The position numbers and the translations under genes were made by a program. Source: Hydrogenophaga sp. BPS33 (GTDB lineage: Bacteria > Pseudomonadota > Gammaproteobacteria > Burkholderiales > Burkholderiaceae_C). Taken from it: a DNA stretch of 64,000 nt. Shown one piece after another: positions 11,135-20,622 of the stretch (its first letter is position 1; each line of letters opens with the position of its first letter). Below the pieces are notes generated by a model. That model saw nothing but the letters and a program-made list of their open reading frames with translations. It searched no databases and was not told the DNA's origin. The stretch lies in assembly GCF_009859475.1 (NCBI RefSeq), contig NZ_CP044549.1, forward strand, positions 992,001 through 1,056,000, written 5' to 3'.

Positions 11135-12694
11135 ATGAGTTGGCAGCCGGAAGCAGACGACATTGCGCAACGCAGAGCCTGGTCGCGCGAGCACGGCGAC
11201 GCGGACGTGCTGGCGCGCTACAAAGCCAACGGTTGGAAGACGGTGCGCGAGCGCATCGACCTGCTGGCGGACCCGGATTCGTTTCAGGAAATCGGCCAGC
11301 TTGCGGGAGCTGCCACCTACGACGGAGATCGCGTGGTGGGTGTGACGCCCTCGGGGTTCAAGATGGGCCTTGCCGACATCGACGGCCGGCCAGTGGTGGT
11401 GGGGGGTGACGACTTCTCCGTGCGCGGTGGATCCAGCGCCGGCCACCGCCCCAAGGGTGGACACAACGGCTTCTCGGGCGATCTGGCATTCGAGTACCGC
11501 ATTCCACTGGTCAACCTGTACCACGGTGCCGGCGGCAGCGTGGCGGGCGTGCGCAGCCGTGGCTACGCACTCTATCCCGGGTCGAATTCTTCGCGCCATT
11601 TTGCCGAGCTGCTGGGACACGTGCCGGTTGTGAGCGCTGTGATGGGCACGTCCGCGGGTGGGCCGGCCGGCCGGGCTGTGTTGTCGCACTTCTCGGTCAT
11701 GGTGCGCGGCACCAGCCAGCTCTTTGCATCCGGCCCTCCCGTCGTCAAACGCGCACTCAATGTCGACATTTCAAAAGAAGATCTGGGCGGTGCCAAGGTG
11801 GCGGTTGACAAGGCAGGCACCATCGACAACGCGGTCGACAGCGAAGAAGAATGCCTGGCGACCATCCGGCGGTTCCTGAGCTACATGCCGCAGAACGTGT
11901 GGGAACTGCCCCCGCGGGTGGAGACGGACGACCCGAAAAACCGACGCGAAGAGGCGCTTCTGAGCATCGTGCCCCGCAACCGCCGCATGCCTTACGACAT
12001 GAAGAAGCTGCTCAAGCTGGTGGTCGACCGCGACTCGTTCTTCGAGATCCAGCCCACCTTTGGCCGCTCCGTCATCGCCGGGCTTGCCCGGCTGGATGGC
12101 TATGTGGTGGGCATCATCGCCAACACGCCCATGTTCAATGGCGGCGCCATCGATGGCGCCGCGGCGCGCAAGCAGACACGCATGATCGATTTGTGCGACA
12201 CCTTCCACATTCCCATCGTGTTCATGGTCGACGCGCCCGGTTTCGCCATTGGACCGGATGCCGAACAAGCGGGCGCCTTGCGCGAGGGCATGCGCTGCAT
12301 GCAGGCGCGCATGCAGGCCACGGTGCCCATCATCAGCGTGGTCGTGCGGCGCTGCTTCGGGTTCGGGGGCATGGTCACGCGCGACAACCTGGGTCTGGAC
12401 TTCAAAGTGGCATGGCCGTCCGCGCAGATCGGGTCCTTGCCCTTGGAAGGTGGCGTGCTCGCGGCTTACCGCCGCGAGATCGAGAGCGCCGATGACCCGC
12501 AAGCCAAGCAGCGCGAGATCGAACAAGAGTTGCTGCACAAGAGTTCGCCGTTTTCGATGGCAGAAGCCTTTGCCATCGAAGACCTGATCGATCCGCGTGA
12601 GACCCGACCCTACCTGTGCCGGTTCATCCGGGCCATGCAGAGCCGGCTACGCGTGGACCTCGGCCCCAAAGGGCGCATCGGCCCGCGGGTGTAG
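11135..12694 (+). CDS. Acyl-CoA carboxylase carboxyltransferase subunit (PccB/MmdA family)
   Basis: 519 residues; the ATG at 11135 follows AGAAGGA. Both crotonase-like carboxyltransferase halves are present. The N-terminal half has DDFSVRGGSSAGHRPKGGH and a GTSAGGPAGRAV loop; the C-terminal half has IANTPMFNGGAIDGAAARK, VFMVDAPGFAIG and CFGFGGM. Such subunits move CO2 between biotin and an acyl-CoA, or decarboxylate in sodium-pumping enzymes. No biotin carboxylase or biotin carrier gene lies nearby, so partners must be encoded elsewhere or the protein acts differently. First gene of the rightward LysR-linked cluster. Confidence 0.88.
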   Translation: MSWQPEADDIAQRRAWSREHGDADVLARYKANGWKTVRERIDLLADPDSFQEIGQLAGAATYDGDRVVGVTPSGFKMGLADIDGRPVVVGGDDFSVRGGSSAGHRPKGGHNGFSGDLAFEYRIPLVNLYHGAGGSVAGVRSRGYALYPGSNSSRHFAELLGHVPVVSAVMGTSAGGPAGRAVLSHFSVMVRGTSQLFASGPPVVKRALNVDISKEDLGGAKVAVDKAGTIDNAVDSEEECLATIRRFLSYMPQNVWELPPRVETDDPKNRREEALLSIVPRNRRMPYDMKKLLKLVVDRDSFFEIQPTFGRSVIAGLARLDGYVVGIIANTPMFNGGAIDGAAARKQTRMIDLCDTFHIPIVFMVDAPGFAIGPDAEQAGALREGMRCMQARMQATVPIISVVVRRCFGFGGMVTRDNLGLDFKVAWPSAQIGSLPLEGGVLAAYRREIESADDPQAKQREIEQELLHKSSPFSMAEAFAIEDLIDPRETRPYLCRFIRAMQSRLRVDLGPKGRIGPRV

Positions 12695-12761
12695 AGCACA
12701 CGGTGCAGGGATGCGCTTTGCGCAAGCGTTTTGTTGACGTCGAAAAGAAAGAGAGACAAGC

Positions 12762-13766
12762 ATGAAACGTTTCGAATCCGACACATCGGCGCCACGCCGG
12801 TCATTTCTTTCGCGCACCCCCACGGCGCTCGCCTTGTTGGGATTGGGGCACCCAAAGGTCTTCGCGCAGGCCTACCCCGCCAAGCCCCTGCGCATCATCG
12901 TGGCCGTCGCGCCCGGTGGCCCCACGGACCATCTCGCGCGCCTCATCGGGCAGAAACTCGCGCAGGCATGGGGCCAACCGGTGACCATCGACAACCGGCC
13001 CGGCGCGGGCCAGCTCATTGGCACGGCGGCGGCGGCCAAGGCGCCCGCCGATGGCTACACGCTGCTGATGACCACCAACGTCTTCCCGGTGAACACCTTC
13101 CTGTATGCGAAGTTGCCGTACGACCCGCAGAAAGACTTTGTGCCGGTCTCGCTCGTGGCATCGGCCAGTCTCACGCTGGTGGTGAATCCGGAGTTGAAGG
13201 TGTCCACGTTGAGCGAACTGATCGCCTACGCGAAGCAGAACCCGGGCAAGCTGAATTTCGGCTCCAGCGGCGTGAGTTCCTCCTTGCGCTTCGCGGTGGA
13301 GCTTCTCAAATCGATGGCCGGCATCGAGATGACGCACGTGCCCTTCAGCGGCGCAGCGCCCATGATGACCGCGCTGCTGGGCAATGTGGTGCAACTCGCA
13401 ATCGTCGATTCGAAAGTGGCCAAGGTGCCCATCGATGCCGGCCGGGTGCGGGCATTGGCGGTCACGAGCGCGGCCCGCTCGCCGAACATGCCCAATGTGC
13501 CCACCATCAGCGAAGAAGGTCTGCGTGGCTACGCGGCCGGCTCGTGGTTCGGGTTGCTCGCGCCGGCCGGCACGCCGGCGCCCGTGGTCGAGAAGATCCA
13601 GGCCGAGGTGGCCAGGATTCTGAAGATGCCCGACGTGGCACAGAACCTGGCCGACCACGACGAAGTCCCCATCGGCAGCACGCCCGCCGAGTTCGCGGCG
13701 TACATCAACGCCGAGTCCGAGAAGTGGGGAAAGATCATCAAGGACAACAACATCACGGCGCAATAG
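12762..13766 (+). CDS. Bug/TctC family periplasmic solute-binding protein
   Basis: 334 residues. The N-terminus has a twin-arginine-like signal (RRSFLSR, then a hydrophobic stretch ending AQA near residue 34). The body has the Bug pattern: PLRIIVAVAPGGPTDHLAR, IDNRPGAGQLIGT and ADGYTLLMTTN. Bug proteins bind carboxylates in the periplasm. No TctA/TctB membrane genes are in the window, so it either feeds an unlinked transporter or acts as a sensor. Its place between carboxyltransferase and CaiB suggests that it binds the substrate of this cluster. Confidence 0.92.
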   Translation: MKRFESDTSAPRRSFLSRTPTALALLGLGHPKVFAQAYPAKPLRIIVAVAPGGPTDHLARLIGQKLAQAWGQPVTIDNRPGAGQLIGTAAAAKAPADGYTLLMTTNVFPVNTFLYAKLPYDPQKDFVPVSLVASASLTLVVNPELKVSTLSELIAYAKQNPGKLNFGSSGVSSSLRFAVELLKSMAGIEMTHVPFSGAAPMMTALLGNVVQLAIVDSKVAKVPIDAGRVRALAVTSAARSPNMPNVPTISEEGLRGYAAGSWFGLLAPAGTPAPVVEKIQAEVARILKMPDVAQNLADHDEVPIGSTPAEFAAYINAESEKWGKIIKDNNITAQ

Positions 13767-13803
13767 CGCCCGCGTGAATGCTCGCGATCAAGGAAGGAAT
13801 CGA

Positions 13804-15042
13804 ATGACAAAACCCGTGCCTAGCGGTCCGCTGTTGGGATACCGCGTGCTGGAACTCTGCAGCACCATTGCCGGTCCCGCGTGCGCACGCCTGATGGCCG
13901 ACTTCGGTGCCGAGGTCATCAAGGTCGAGCCATTCGAAGGCGATTCGGTGCGCAACCTCGGGTACCACGAGGGCGACACTTCCTTGTATGCCAGCTCGAT
14001 TCTGCGCAACAAGAAGGCGGTGTCGATCGATTTGAAAACGGCACGCGGGGTGGAGATCGTGCGTGCGTTGGCGAAGCGGTGTGACGTCGTTGTCGAGAAC
14101 TTTCGCCCGGGCACGCTGGAGCGCCTCGGCCTGGGTTACGACGTGCTGCAGCGCGACAACCCCGGTCTTGTGCTGGTGCGCATCAGCGGGTATGGACAGA
14201 CCGGGCCTTACAGTGCCAAGGCAGGCTATGGCGCGATCTGCGAAGCGACCGCGGGCGTTCGCCACATGACGGGCGATCCCGACCGGCCACCCTCTCGCGT
14301 CGGCCTCGCCACCACCGACTACCTGGGCTCGGTGTACGCCGCCTATGGCGCGGCGCTGGCCTTGTTGCAACGCGAGAAAACGGGCCGGGGCCAGGTGGTG
14401 GATGCGGCGCTGTACGAAGCCGCGTTCAGCATGATGGAATCCATCGTGCCGGCCTACGATCGCCTGAAGGTGGTGCCCAGCCGCACCGGCTCGCGCTTGC
14501 AGAGCACGGCACCCAACAACCTCTACGTGGGCAACGACGGCGCCTACGTGCTCATCACCGCCAACAACGACAAACTGTTCCGGGAACTGGCCGTGGCCAT
14601 GGGTTCGCCCCATCTGGTCGACGATGCGCGTTTCGCAACGGTGCGGGCACGCGCCGAACACGCTGACGAGGTGGACGCCGCGCTCGCCGCCTGGGTGTCC
14701 GGGCACAGCGCGCAAGAGGTGCAGACGCTGCTGGATGCCGCAGGCATTCCCGTGTCGCTGGTCTACACCGTGCAGGACATCTTCCAGGACCCGCACTTCC
14801 GGGCGCGCGACATGCTGGTGTCGGTGGACCATCCTGCGCTGCATGCAGTGACGATGACGGGTGTGGTGCCCAAGCTGTCGGACACGCCCGGTGGCATCCA
14901 CCGCGCTGGCCCGTCGCTGGGCGAAGACACCTCGGCCGTGCTGCGCGGCTTGCTCGGGCTCGATGCGCAAGCGCTGAGCGAGCTGGAAGCGCAAGGTGTG
15001 GTGCGCATGGCGCAGGCGCAAACCGAAGGCATGGGCGCATGA
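13804..15042 (+). CDS. CaiB/BaiF (class III) CoA-transferase
   Basis: 412 residues from the ATG at 13804, preceded by AAGGAAGG. Class III CoA-transferases move CoA from a donor thioester to a carboxylic acid through an enzyme aspartyl intermediate. Typical segments are visible: ADFGAEVIKVEPF, VENFRPGTLERLGLGYDV and ISGYGQTGPYS, with the likely catalytic Asp in LATTDYLGS. It probably activates the acid captured by the neighbouring Bug protein. The stop overlaps the next start by four bases, which implies translational coupling. Confidence 0.93.
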   Translation: MTKPVPSGPLLGYRVLELCSTIAGPACARLMADFGAEVIKVEPFEGDSVRNLGYHEGDTSLYASSILRNKKAVSIDLKTARGVEIVRALAKRCDVVVENFRPGTLERLGLGYDVLQRDNPGLVLVRISGYGQTGPYSAKAGYGAICEATAGVRHMTGDPDRPPSRVGLATTDYLGSVYAAYGAALALLQREKTGRGQVVDAALYEAAFSMMESIVPAYDRLKVVPSRTGSRLQSTAPNNLYVGNDGAYVLITANNDKLFRELAVAMGSPHLVDDARFATVRARAEHADEVDAALAAWVSGHSAQEVQTLLDAAGIPVSLVYTVQDIFQDPHFRARDMLVSVDHPALHAVTMTGVVPKLSDTPGGIHRAGPSLGEDTSAVLRGLLGLDAQALSELEAQGVVRMAQAQTEGMGA

Positions 15043-16526
15043 ACCGAGCGGACGCGGGCTGGCAAGCCCACACGCCCGTGCTCGTGGGGTTCGGCACGTC
15101 AAGCCGGCGTGAGCAAGCGTTTCAAGACGCACTGGAACCGATGGACCTCATGCAGGAGGCGGTGGCCGCTGCAGGTGCCGACAGCCAGGCGCCCCACATG
15201 CTCGAAGAGATCGAACACATTGCCGTTCCACGCGGCCGCTGGTCCTATGCCAATCCGGCGGGGGAAATTGCGCGCAAGACCGGCGCACGGGATGCCACCA
15301 CGGTGCTGGCCACGGTCGGTGTGTTGCAGCAAACGCTGGTGGGCGATGCCTGCGCGCGCATCGCTCGCGGCGAGATCGCATCGGCCTTGGTGGCGGGCGC
15401 CGATGCGGGCCACCGGCTGCTGCGTGCACAGCTGGAACAACAGGCGGTCGTGAACCGCGAGCAGCACGACCGTCCGGACATTTTCATGGAGCCTGCGGAG
15501 GACCTGCGCCACCCGGTAGAACGGCGCGCGGGCATGCAGATGCCGGTGGGCCTGTATGCCATTCTCGAATCGGCGTACCGCGCGAAACAAGGACTTGGCG
15601 TCGCCCAGCACCGCGATCGCATCGCAGCGCTTTGGAGCCGCTTCAGCCACATCGCTGCGAAGAACCCACACGCCTGGAACGCCCATCCGTTCTCGCCGAG
15701 CGACATTCGCGAGGTGTCGGCGCACAACCCCATGCAGGCGTTTCCGTACACGCGCCGGCACTGCTCCAACTGGAATGTGGACCAGGGCGCTGCCTTGCTG
15801 CTGTGCTCCGCGTCGCGCGCGCAGGCCTTGGGCATTCCTCGATCGCGCTGGATCTACGCGCGGGCCAGCGCCGAGTCCAACCACATGGTGCCGGTGTCGG
15901 CGCGGGCCAACCTTGCCGATTGTGTCGGTGCGGGCATCGCCGGGCGAGCTGTTCTGGACGCGGGCGGCATCGACGCAGGGCAGCTGGATCTGATTGATTT
16001 CTACAGCTGCTTTCCCATTGCCGTTCAGGCCTATGCCGAGGCACTGGGCCTTCCGCTGGAGCGCGACCTCAGCTTGACCGGCGGCATGGCTTTCGCGGGT
16101 GGTCCCTACAACAACTACTTCCTTCAGGCGACCTGCAGGGCCGCCGAGTTGATGCGGGCCGGCAAGGGGCGCAACGCCTTGCTGTCGTGCGTGTCGGGTG
16201 TGTTGACCAAGCAGGGGTTCGGGCTCTGGTCGGTGGATGCACCCACGGCCCCCTTCGTGCACGCGGATCTCACCGACACGGTCGCGGCCCGAACGCCCAT
16301 CCACCAGGTGCTTGACGACTTCAGCGGCGACGCCACGGTGGTCGGCGTCACCGTGCTGTACGGGCGCGACCACCCACCCAGAGGCATCGCCTTGCTCGAT
16401 ACGCCCAGCGCCGAGCGCGCCTTGGCCACCACCGAAGACGCGGCCTTGATTTCGATCGTGCAAGAGCGCGAACTGGTGGGCGAGCGCGTGCGCGTGCGCG
16501 CGAACCAGATCGCCCAAGTGCTCTGA
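15039..16526 (+). CDS. Thiolase-fold protein, TLP1 type, lacking the N-terminal nucleophilic Cys
   Basis: 495 residues. A thiolase superfamily body is followed by about 75 extra residues resembling the additional C-terminal domain of type 1 thiolase-like proteins. Where thiolases carry CxS or CGSG, this protein has TVLATVGVLQQTLV (about residues 90-104), with no Cys. Condensation through a Cys-acyl intermediate is therefore unlikely. It may be an aldolase-like or scaffold enzyme on CoA esters. It starts inside the stop of the CaiB gene, in operon with the MaoC-type genes that follow. Confidence 0.82.
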   Translation: MNRADAGWQAHTPVLVGFGTSSRREQAFQDALEPMDLMQEAVAAAGADSQAPHMLEEIEHIAVPRGRWSYANPAGEIARKTGARDATTVLATVGVLQQTLVGDACARIARGEIASALVAGADAGHRLLRAQLEQQAVVNREQHDRPDIFMEPAEDLRHPVERRAGMQMPVGLYAILESAYRAKQGLGVAQHRDRIAALWSRFSHIAAKNPHAWNAHPFSPSDIREVSAHNPMQAFPYTRRHCSNWNVDQGAALLLCSASRAQALGIPRSRWIYARASAESNHMVPVSARANLADCVGAGIAGRAVLDAGGIDAGQLDLIDFYSCFPIAVQAYAEALGLPLERDLSLTGGMAFAGGPYNNYFLQATCRAAELMRAGKGRNALLSCVSGVLTKQGFGLWSVDAPTAPFVHADLTDTVAARTPIHQVLDDFSGDATVVGVTVLYGRDHPPRGIALLDTPSAERALATTEDAALISIVQERELVGERVRVRANQIAQVL

Positions 16527-16570
16527 CCTGCGCGCTACGCCCCCATTCATCCACGCACACAGGAACACGT

Positions 16571-17029
16571 ATGACAGCGGTTTATGCCCACGAATTGCAA
16601 GCAGGAGATCGGTACGAAGATTTTGAGTTCAAGGTCAGCGCCGACCTGAACCAGCAGTGGTTGTTTGCGGTGGAAGACTTCAACCCGCTGTACCTGCATG
16701 GGCAGAACGGCGAGCCGCCGCTGGTGCACCCGGTCGTCCTGATGCAGATGAGCCCGCGCACCCGAAGCCCTTCGTTTCGGCAGGCACCCCATCTCGGCTC
16801 TGCGTTGGCCCGCGACTGCACCACGTTTCTCAAACCGGTTCGCGTGGGCACCCGGTTGCGCGTGCAGTGGGTGGTGACCAAGACCTACGAGCAGCGCAAC
16901 AAGATCTACCAGGACTATGTGGCGACCCTCTTTGACGAGAGCAACGAGGAGGTGATGCGGCGCGAAATTTCATCCACCTTCTTCTCGCTCGACACGGCCA
17001 GGCGCACAGCGCTGGAGGAAAAATCATGA
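16571..17029 (+). CDS. MaoC-like N-terminal (FAS1-type) dehydratase subunit
   Basis: 152 residues with a hot-dog fold pattern: DRYEDFEFKVSADLNQQWLFAVEDFNPLY, then GEPPLVHPVVL and CTTFLKPVRVGTRLRVQW. It resembles the substrate-binding half of two-subunit enoyl-CoA hydratases, in which catalytic residues sit in the partner. The next gene, overlapping by four bases, encodes a second hot-dog protein, so a heteromeric hydratase is likely. Substrate unknown. Confidence 0.8.
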   Translation: MTAVYAHELQAGDRYEDFEFKVSADLNQQWLFAVEDFNPLYLHGQNGEPPLVHPVVLMQMSPRTRSPSFRQAPHLGSALARDCTTFLKPVRVGTRLRVQWVVTKTYEQRNKIYQDYVATLFDESNEEVMRREISSTFFSLDTARRTALEEKS

Positions 17030-17484
17030 ACCTTCCCATCCTCTCCATGAAACCGGGCGACATCCGGAGCAGCGCCGTGCGCACGATCACGCTCTCGCGC
17101 GTGCTGGCCTTGTCCGGCGGTCCGCTGGACAAGCCCGGCTGGCCCGACAAGAACCTGCACACGGACGAGAAAGCGGCGGCTGCCGCCGGTCTTCCCCACA
17201 TCGTGGCGTCGGGCACGCAGTGGGAGGGCCACATGGCAGGACTGATGGTCGACACCATGGGCCTGGCCTGGTTCAGCGGCGGCAGCATGAACGTGAAGAT
17301 TCCGCGCAGCGTCCAGATCGGCGACAGCCTGGTGTCCAAGCTGCAGCTCGATGCCATCGTGCAGCGGGACGACGACCGCGCGGTCGCCGAGTTCACCGTG
17401 TGGTGCGAGAACGCGCAGGCTCAGCAGGTGCTGGTGGGTACCGCCACTTGCCCCATGCCGCAAGACGGGGGACAACAGCCGTGA
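17026..17484 (+). CDS. MaoC-like dehydratase subunit, partner of the preceding gene
   Basis: 152 residues of hot-dog type. PGWPDKNLHTDEKAAAAAGLPHIVASGTQWEGH corresponds to the hydratase-2 region, though its Asp/His pair is less canonical than in (R)-specific hydratases. The gene overlaps its upstream neighbour by four bases and the following CoA ligase gene by four bases. This spacing points to a stoichiometric pair acting on an enoyl-CoA or 3-hydroxyacyl-CoA in the same pathway. Confidence 0.78.
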   Translation: MNLPILSMKPGDIRSSAVRTITLSRVLALSGGPLDKPGWPDKNLHTDEKAAAAAGLPHIVASGTQWEGHMAGLMVDTMGLAWFSGGSMNVKIPRSVQIGDSLVSKLQLDAIVQRDDDRAVAEFTVWCENAQAQQVLVGTATCPMPQDGGQQP

Positions 17485-18686
17485 TCCGTCTGAACGAAGC
17501 CACCACCAAACAATGGCTGCGCGACCAGGGCTTGCCCGTGCCCTGGGGTGTGGCGGCGCAGTCGCCCGAAGCCGCGCGCGCCACCGTGCGGGATTTCTCC
17601 GGCGCCACCGTCGTCAAGGCCATGGTGCCCACGGGCCGCCGCGGCAAGGCCGGCGCCGTTCTCATGGCCGACGACGCCGAGCAGCGCGCCAGTGCAACGG
17701 ACAGCTTGATCGGTCGCACGGTCAACGGTTACGCGGTGAAAGCGGTCTACGTGGAAGAACGCATGGCCATCGAAGCCGAGTACTACCTCGCATTCCTTCT
17801 CAGCGGCGCCATGCCGCGGATTCTCCTGAGCCGGCGAGGCGGCGTCGACATTGAAGACGTCACGCGCGAAGACCCCGATGCGATCGTGCAGGCCGACATT
17901 GATCCCCTCACCGGTCTCACCCCCTGGGCGGCCAGCGAGTTGTGGCTGAGGGCCGGTGTGACAGGGCCCGCCCTGGGTGCGCTCGCGGACCTCAGCAGCC
18001 GGCTGTACCAAGCCTTCTGCGCGGCCGATGGCCTGATGCTGGAGATCAACCCACTGGCCATCGGTTCCGGCGGACGCCTCTGCCTGGTCGGCGCAATGAT
18101 GGGTGTCGACCCGCATGCGATGTTCCGGCATCCCGAATGGAGCGCGTCGGCCGATCCCCTGCCCGACAACCCACGCGAACGTGCCGTGGCACTGGCCAAC
18201 CGATTGCCCAGCGGTGGCGAGTGCCAATACGTGGAGCTCGCGGGCGACATCGGCCTGCTGGTCGGCGGCGGCGGTGCAGGGCTCTACCAGCACGACCTGG
18301 TGCTGTCGTTCGGCGGGGCCCCCGCCAACCACTGCGTGACGCCCCCCACATCGGCCGACACCACGAAGCTCAGGGCGGTGTTGACGGCGATTCTCGACAA
18401 CCCGGCGTTGCGCGGTCTGCTCGTGGGCTTCAATTTTGCGCAGATGGCGCGCACCGACATTCGGGTGCGCACGCTGGTCGAAGTGCTGGACGAAAAGCAG
18501 ATCGACACGCGGCAACTGCCCATCGTGATCCGCCTCTTCGGCGCGGGCGAAGAAGCGTCGCGCGCCATGATCGCGGGCCGACCCAACATCCACTACGTGC
18601 CGCGCGGCACCACACTGAAGGAGGCGGCCCGCATGGTGGTCGAGCTCACTGCCGCCCACCGCGTGGTGGAGGAGGCAGCGCCATGA
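17481..18686 (+). CDS. SucC-like acyl-CoA ligase beta subunit (ATP-grasp)
   Basis: 401 residues from a GTG start at 17481 inside the previous stop; the protein begins VIRLNEATTKQWLRDQG, the usual opening of an ATP-grasp CoA ligase. LMLEINPLAI (about 185-195) is the conserved nucleotide/Mg segment of succinyl-CoA synthetase beta, and GLLVGGGGAGLY follows in the ligase domain. With the adjacent alpha subunit it should form an acid-CoA ligase. It is too diverged for an ordinary SucC and lies in a catabolic cluster, so a substrate other than succinate is likely. Confidence 0.85.
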   Translation: MIRLNEATTKQWLRDQGLPVPWGVAAQSPEAARATVRDFSGATVVKAMVPTGRRGKAGAVLMADDAEQRASATDSLIGRTVNGYAVKAVYVEERMAIEAEYYLAFLLSGAMPRILLSRRGGVDIEDVTREDPDAIVQADIDPLTGLTPWAASELWLRAGVTGPALGALADLSSRLYQAFCAADGLMLEINPLAIGSGGRLCLVGAMMGVDPHAMFRHPEWSASADPLPDNPRERAVALANRLPSGGECQYVELAGDIGLLVGGGGAGLYQHDLVLSFGGAPANHCVTPPTSADTTKLRAVLTAILDNPALRGLLVGFNFAQMARTDIRVRTLVEVLDEKQIDTRQLPIVIRLFGAGEEASRAMIAGRPNIHYVPRGTTLKEAARMVVELTAAHRVVEEAAP

Positions 18687-19576
18687 GCATCCTTCTGGAT
18701 TCCTCTACCCACGCCATTGTGCAAGGCATCACCGGTGCACAGGCCCGCTTCGACACGGAATGGTGCTTGCGCTATGGCACGCGCATCGTGGCCGGCGTGA
18801 CGCCGGGCCGCGGTGGCGAGAAGGTGCACGGCGTGGAGGTCTTCGACACGGTGCGCCGCGCCACCGAAGGACGCCGTGTGGACGCGTCCGTGCTCTACGT
18901 GCCGCCGGCGGCCGTGAAGCCGGCAGTGCTGGAAGCCATCGATGCGCAGATCCGCCTCATCGTCGTCACCGCCGAGTACGTGCCACAGCACGACGTGGTC
19001 GCGGTGGTGGCCGCGGCGCGCCGCGCGGGCGTCCATCTGGTGGGCTGCAACACCAATGGGGTGATTTCACCGGGACACAGCAAGCTCGGGGGCATCGGCG
19101 GCATGAACCCGGCGGAGATATTCCTGCCAGGATCGATTGGCGTGGTCTCGCGCTCGGGCGGCATGGTGGCCGAGATCGGCCTCGCGCTGAAAGCTGGGGG
19201 GTACGGCATCTCGTCCGCGATCGGCATGGGGGGAGACGCGGTCACCGGCATGCGCATGGCCGACTACCTGCGCCTGTTCGAGGAGGACGTCGCCACGCAA
19301 GCGGTCGTGCTCTTCGGCGAACCCGGCACGGACAACGAACAGGAAGTGGCGGCACTCGTGGCCAGCGGGGCCACGCGAAAACCGGTGATCGGCATGGTCG
19401 CGGGCGAGTTCCAGGAGCGCTATCCACCGGGCATCAGCTTTGGGCATGCGGCGGCCATGATCACCGACGTGGCCCAGAGCGCGTCGGCCAAGCGAGAGCT
19501 CTTGCGCAAGGCAGGGGTGCATGTCGTGTTGTCGCTGGAAGAAATCTCGCCGCTGCTGGGAAGTTTGCTTCGTTGA
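18683..19576 (+). CDS. SucD-like acyl-CoA ligase alpha subunit
   Basis: 297 residues overlapping the beta gene by four bases. The Rossmann CoA-binding domain starts VQGITGAQARFDTEWCLRYG and continues with VAGVTPGRGGEKVHGVEVFDTV. The phosphorylated active-site His appears as His255 in SFGHAAAMI, corresponding to GHAGAI in SucD. Retention of this His supports a real NTP-driven ligase through phospho-His. Together with CaiB this cluster has two routes to CoA activation, perhaps for the starting acid and for a dicarboxylate product. Confidence 0.88.
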   Translation: MSILLDSSTHAIVQGITGAQARFDTEWCLRYGTRIVAGVTPGRGGEKVHGVEVFDTVRRATEGRRVDASVLYVPPAAVKPAVLEAIDAQIRLIVVTAEYVPQHDVVAVVAAARRAGVHLVGCNTNGVISPGHSKLGGIGGMNPAEIFLPGSIGVVSRSGGMVAEIGLALKAGGYGISSAIGMGGDAVTGMRMADYLRLFEEDVATQAVVLFGEPGTDNEQEVAALVASGATRKPVIGMVAGEFQERYPPGISFGHAAAMITDVAQSASAKRELLRKAGVHVVLSLEEISPLLGSLLR

Positions 19577-19632
19577 TGTTGTCTACCACCCAGGCCGCAT
19601 CACAACGGCGGCCGCACTCTAGGGGAATGCAA

Positions 19633-20622
19633 ATGCACACGTTCGCGCAACGCATGTTTCACGGAGCTCTGAGCGCACTGGTGGCGCTGGGGCTGCTCAC
19701 GGCAACCGCCGCATCGGCGGCGGATCCGTACCCCACCGGCCCCATCAAGCTGGTGCTGGGTGTGACGCCGGGGGGCGGCACCGATGTGATCGCCCGCGCG
19801 CTGGCGCAAAAGCTCACCGTCTCCCTGGGCCAATCGGTGATCGTCGACAACCGACCCGGTGCGGGCCAGACGATTGGTGCCGCGTTTGTGGCCCGCGCGC
19901 CTGCCGACGGGCACACCCTGCTGTTCGGCACCCAGACTTTCGCCGCGAACCCCAGCATCTACCCGAACCTGCCGTTCGATTCGGAGAAGGACTTCGTGCC
20001 CGTCGCCTTCATCACGCGGCTGCCGTATGCGATCTTCATCAACGGCCAGCTGCCCGCGAAAAACCTGCAGGAGTTCATTGCGCTGGCCAAGAGCAAACCG
20101 GGCGACATGAACTTCGCGTCGGCAGGCGCGAGTTCGCTGCCGCGCATCGCGGGCGAGCTCTTCAAGTTGCGCACCGGGACCGACCTCGTGCACGTACCTT
20201 TCAACGGCACGGCACCCGCCGTCATGAGCGTGGTGGCAGGGCAGACGCAGATGTGGATCGGCAATTTTTTGACGATGGAGCCGCACCTGGTCAGCGGCAA
20301 GCTGCGCGCGCTGGCGGTCGCTTCAGAACAGCGCTACCCCAACGCACCCACGGTGCCGACCGTGGCGGAAGCGGGCCTGCCCGGATTGCATCTGGCGGCC
20401 TGGTATGGCGTGATGGCGCGCACCGGAACACCGCCCGCCATCGTCGAGCGCCTGAACCGCGAATTCAACAAAGCCCTGGCCGATCCCGAGATCAAGCAAT
20501 TGCTGGTGCGCGATGGCGCGGAGCCCGGTGGTGGCCAGACGCCCCAGCAGTTCGGTGAATTCCTCAAAGCCCAGATGAAGGAGTTTCAGGATGTCGCGCG
20601 CAAAGCCAACATCGTTCCATGA
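19633..20622 (+). CDS. Bug/TctC family periplasmic solute-binding protein
   Basis: 329 residues from the ATG at 19633 (MHTFAQ), 7 bases after AGGGG; an ATG at 19627 abuts that ribosome-binding site. A Sec signal ends near TAASAAD (about residue 30). Bug motifs: IKLVLGVTPGGGTDVIARAL, VDNRPGAGQTIGA and ADGHTLLFGTQ. It is the second receptor of this cluster, and its stop overlaps the next thiolase-like gene by four bases. No membrane partners are encoded nearby. Confidence 0.92.
   Translation: MHTFAQRMFHGALSALVALGLLTATAASAADPYPTGPIKLVLGVTPGGGTDVIARALAQKLTVSLGQSVIVDNRPGAGQTIGAAFVARAPADGHTLLFGTQTFAANPSIYPNLPFDSEKDFVPVAFITRLPYAIFINGQLPAKNLQEFIALAKSKPGDMNFASAGASSLPRIAGELFKLRTGTDLVHVPFNGTAPAVMSVVAGQTQMWIGNFLTMEPHLVSGKLRALAVASEQRYPNAPTVPTVAEAGLPGLHLAAWYGVMARTGTPPAIVERLNREFNKALADPEIKQLLVRDGAEPGGGQTPQQFGEFLKAQMKEFQDVARKANIVP

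Noticed and set aside
12712..12724. TGCGC-TTT-GCGCA hairpin after the carboxyltransferase gene as a terminator
   Set aside because: The stem is only five pairs and no T run follows directly; the genes on both sides look co-transcribed.
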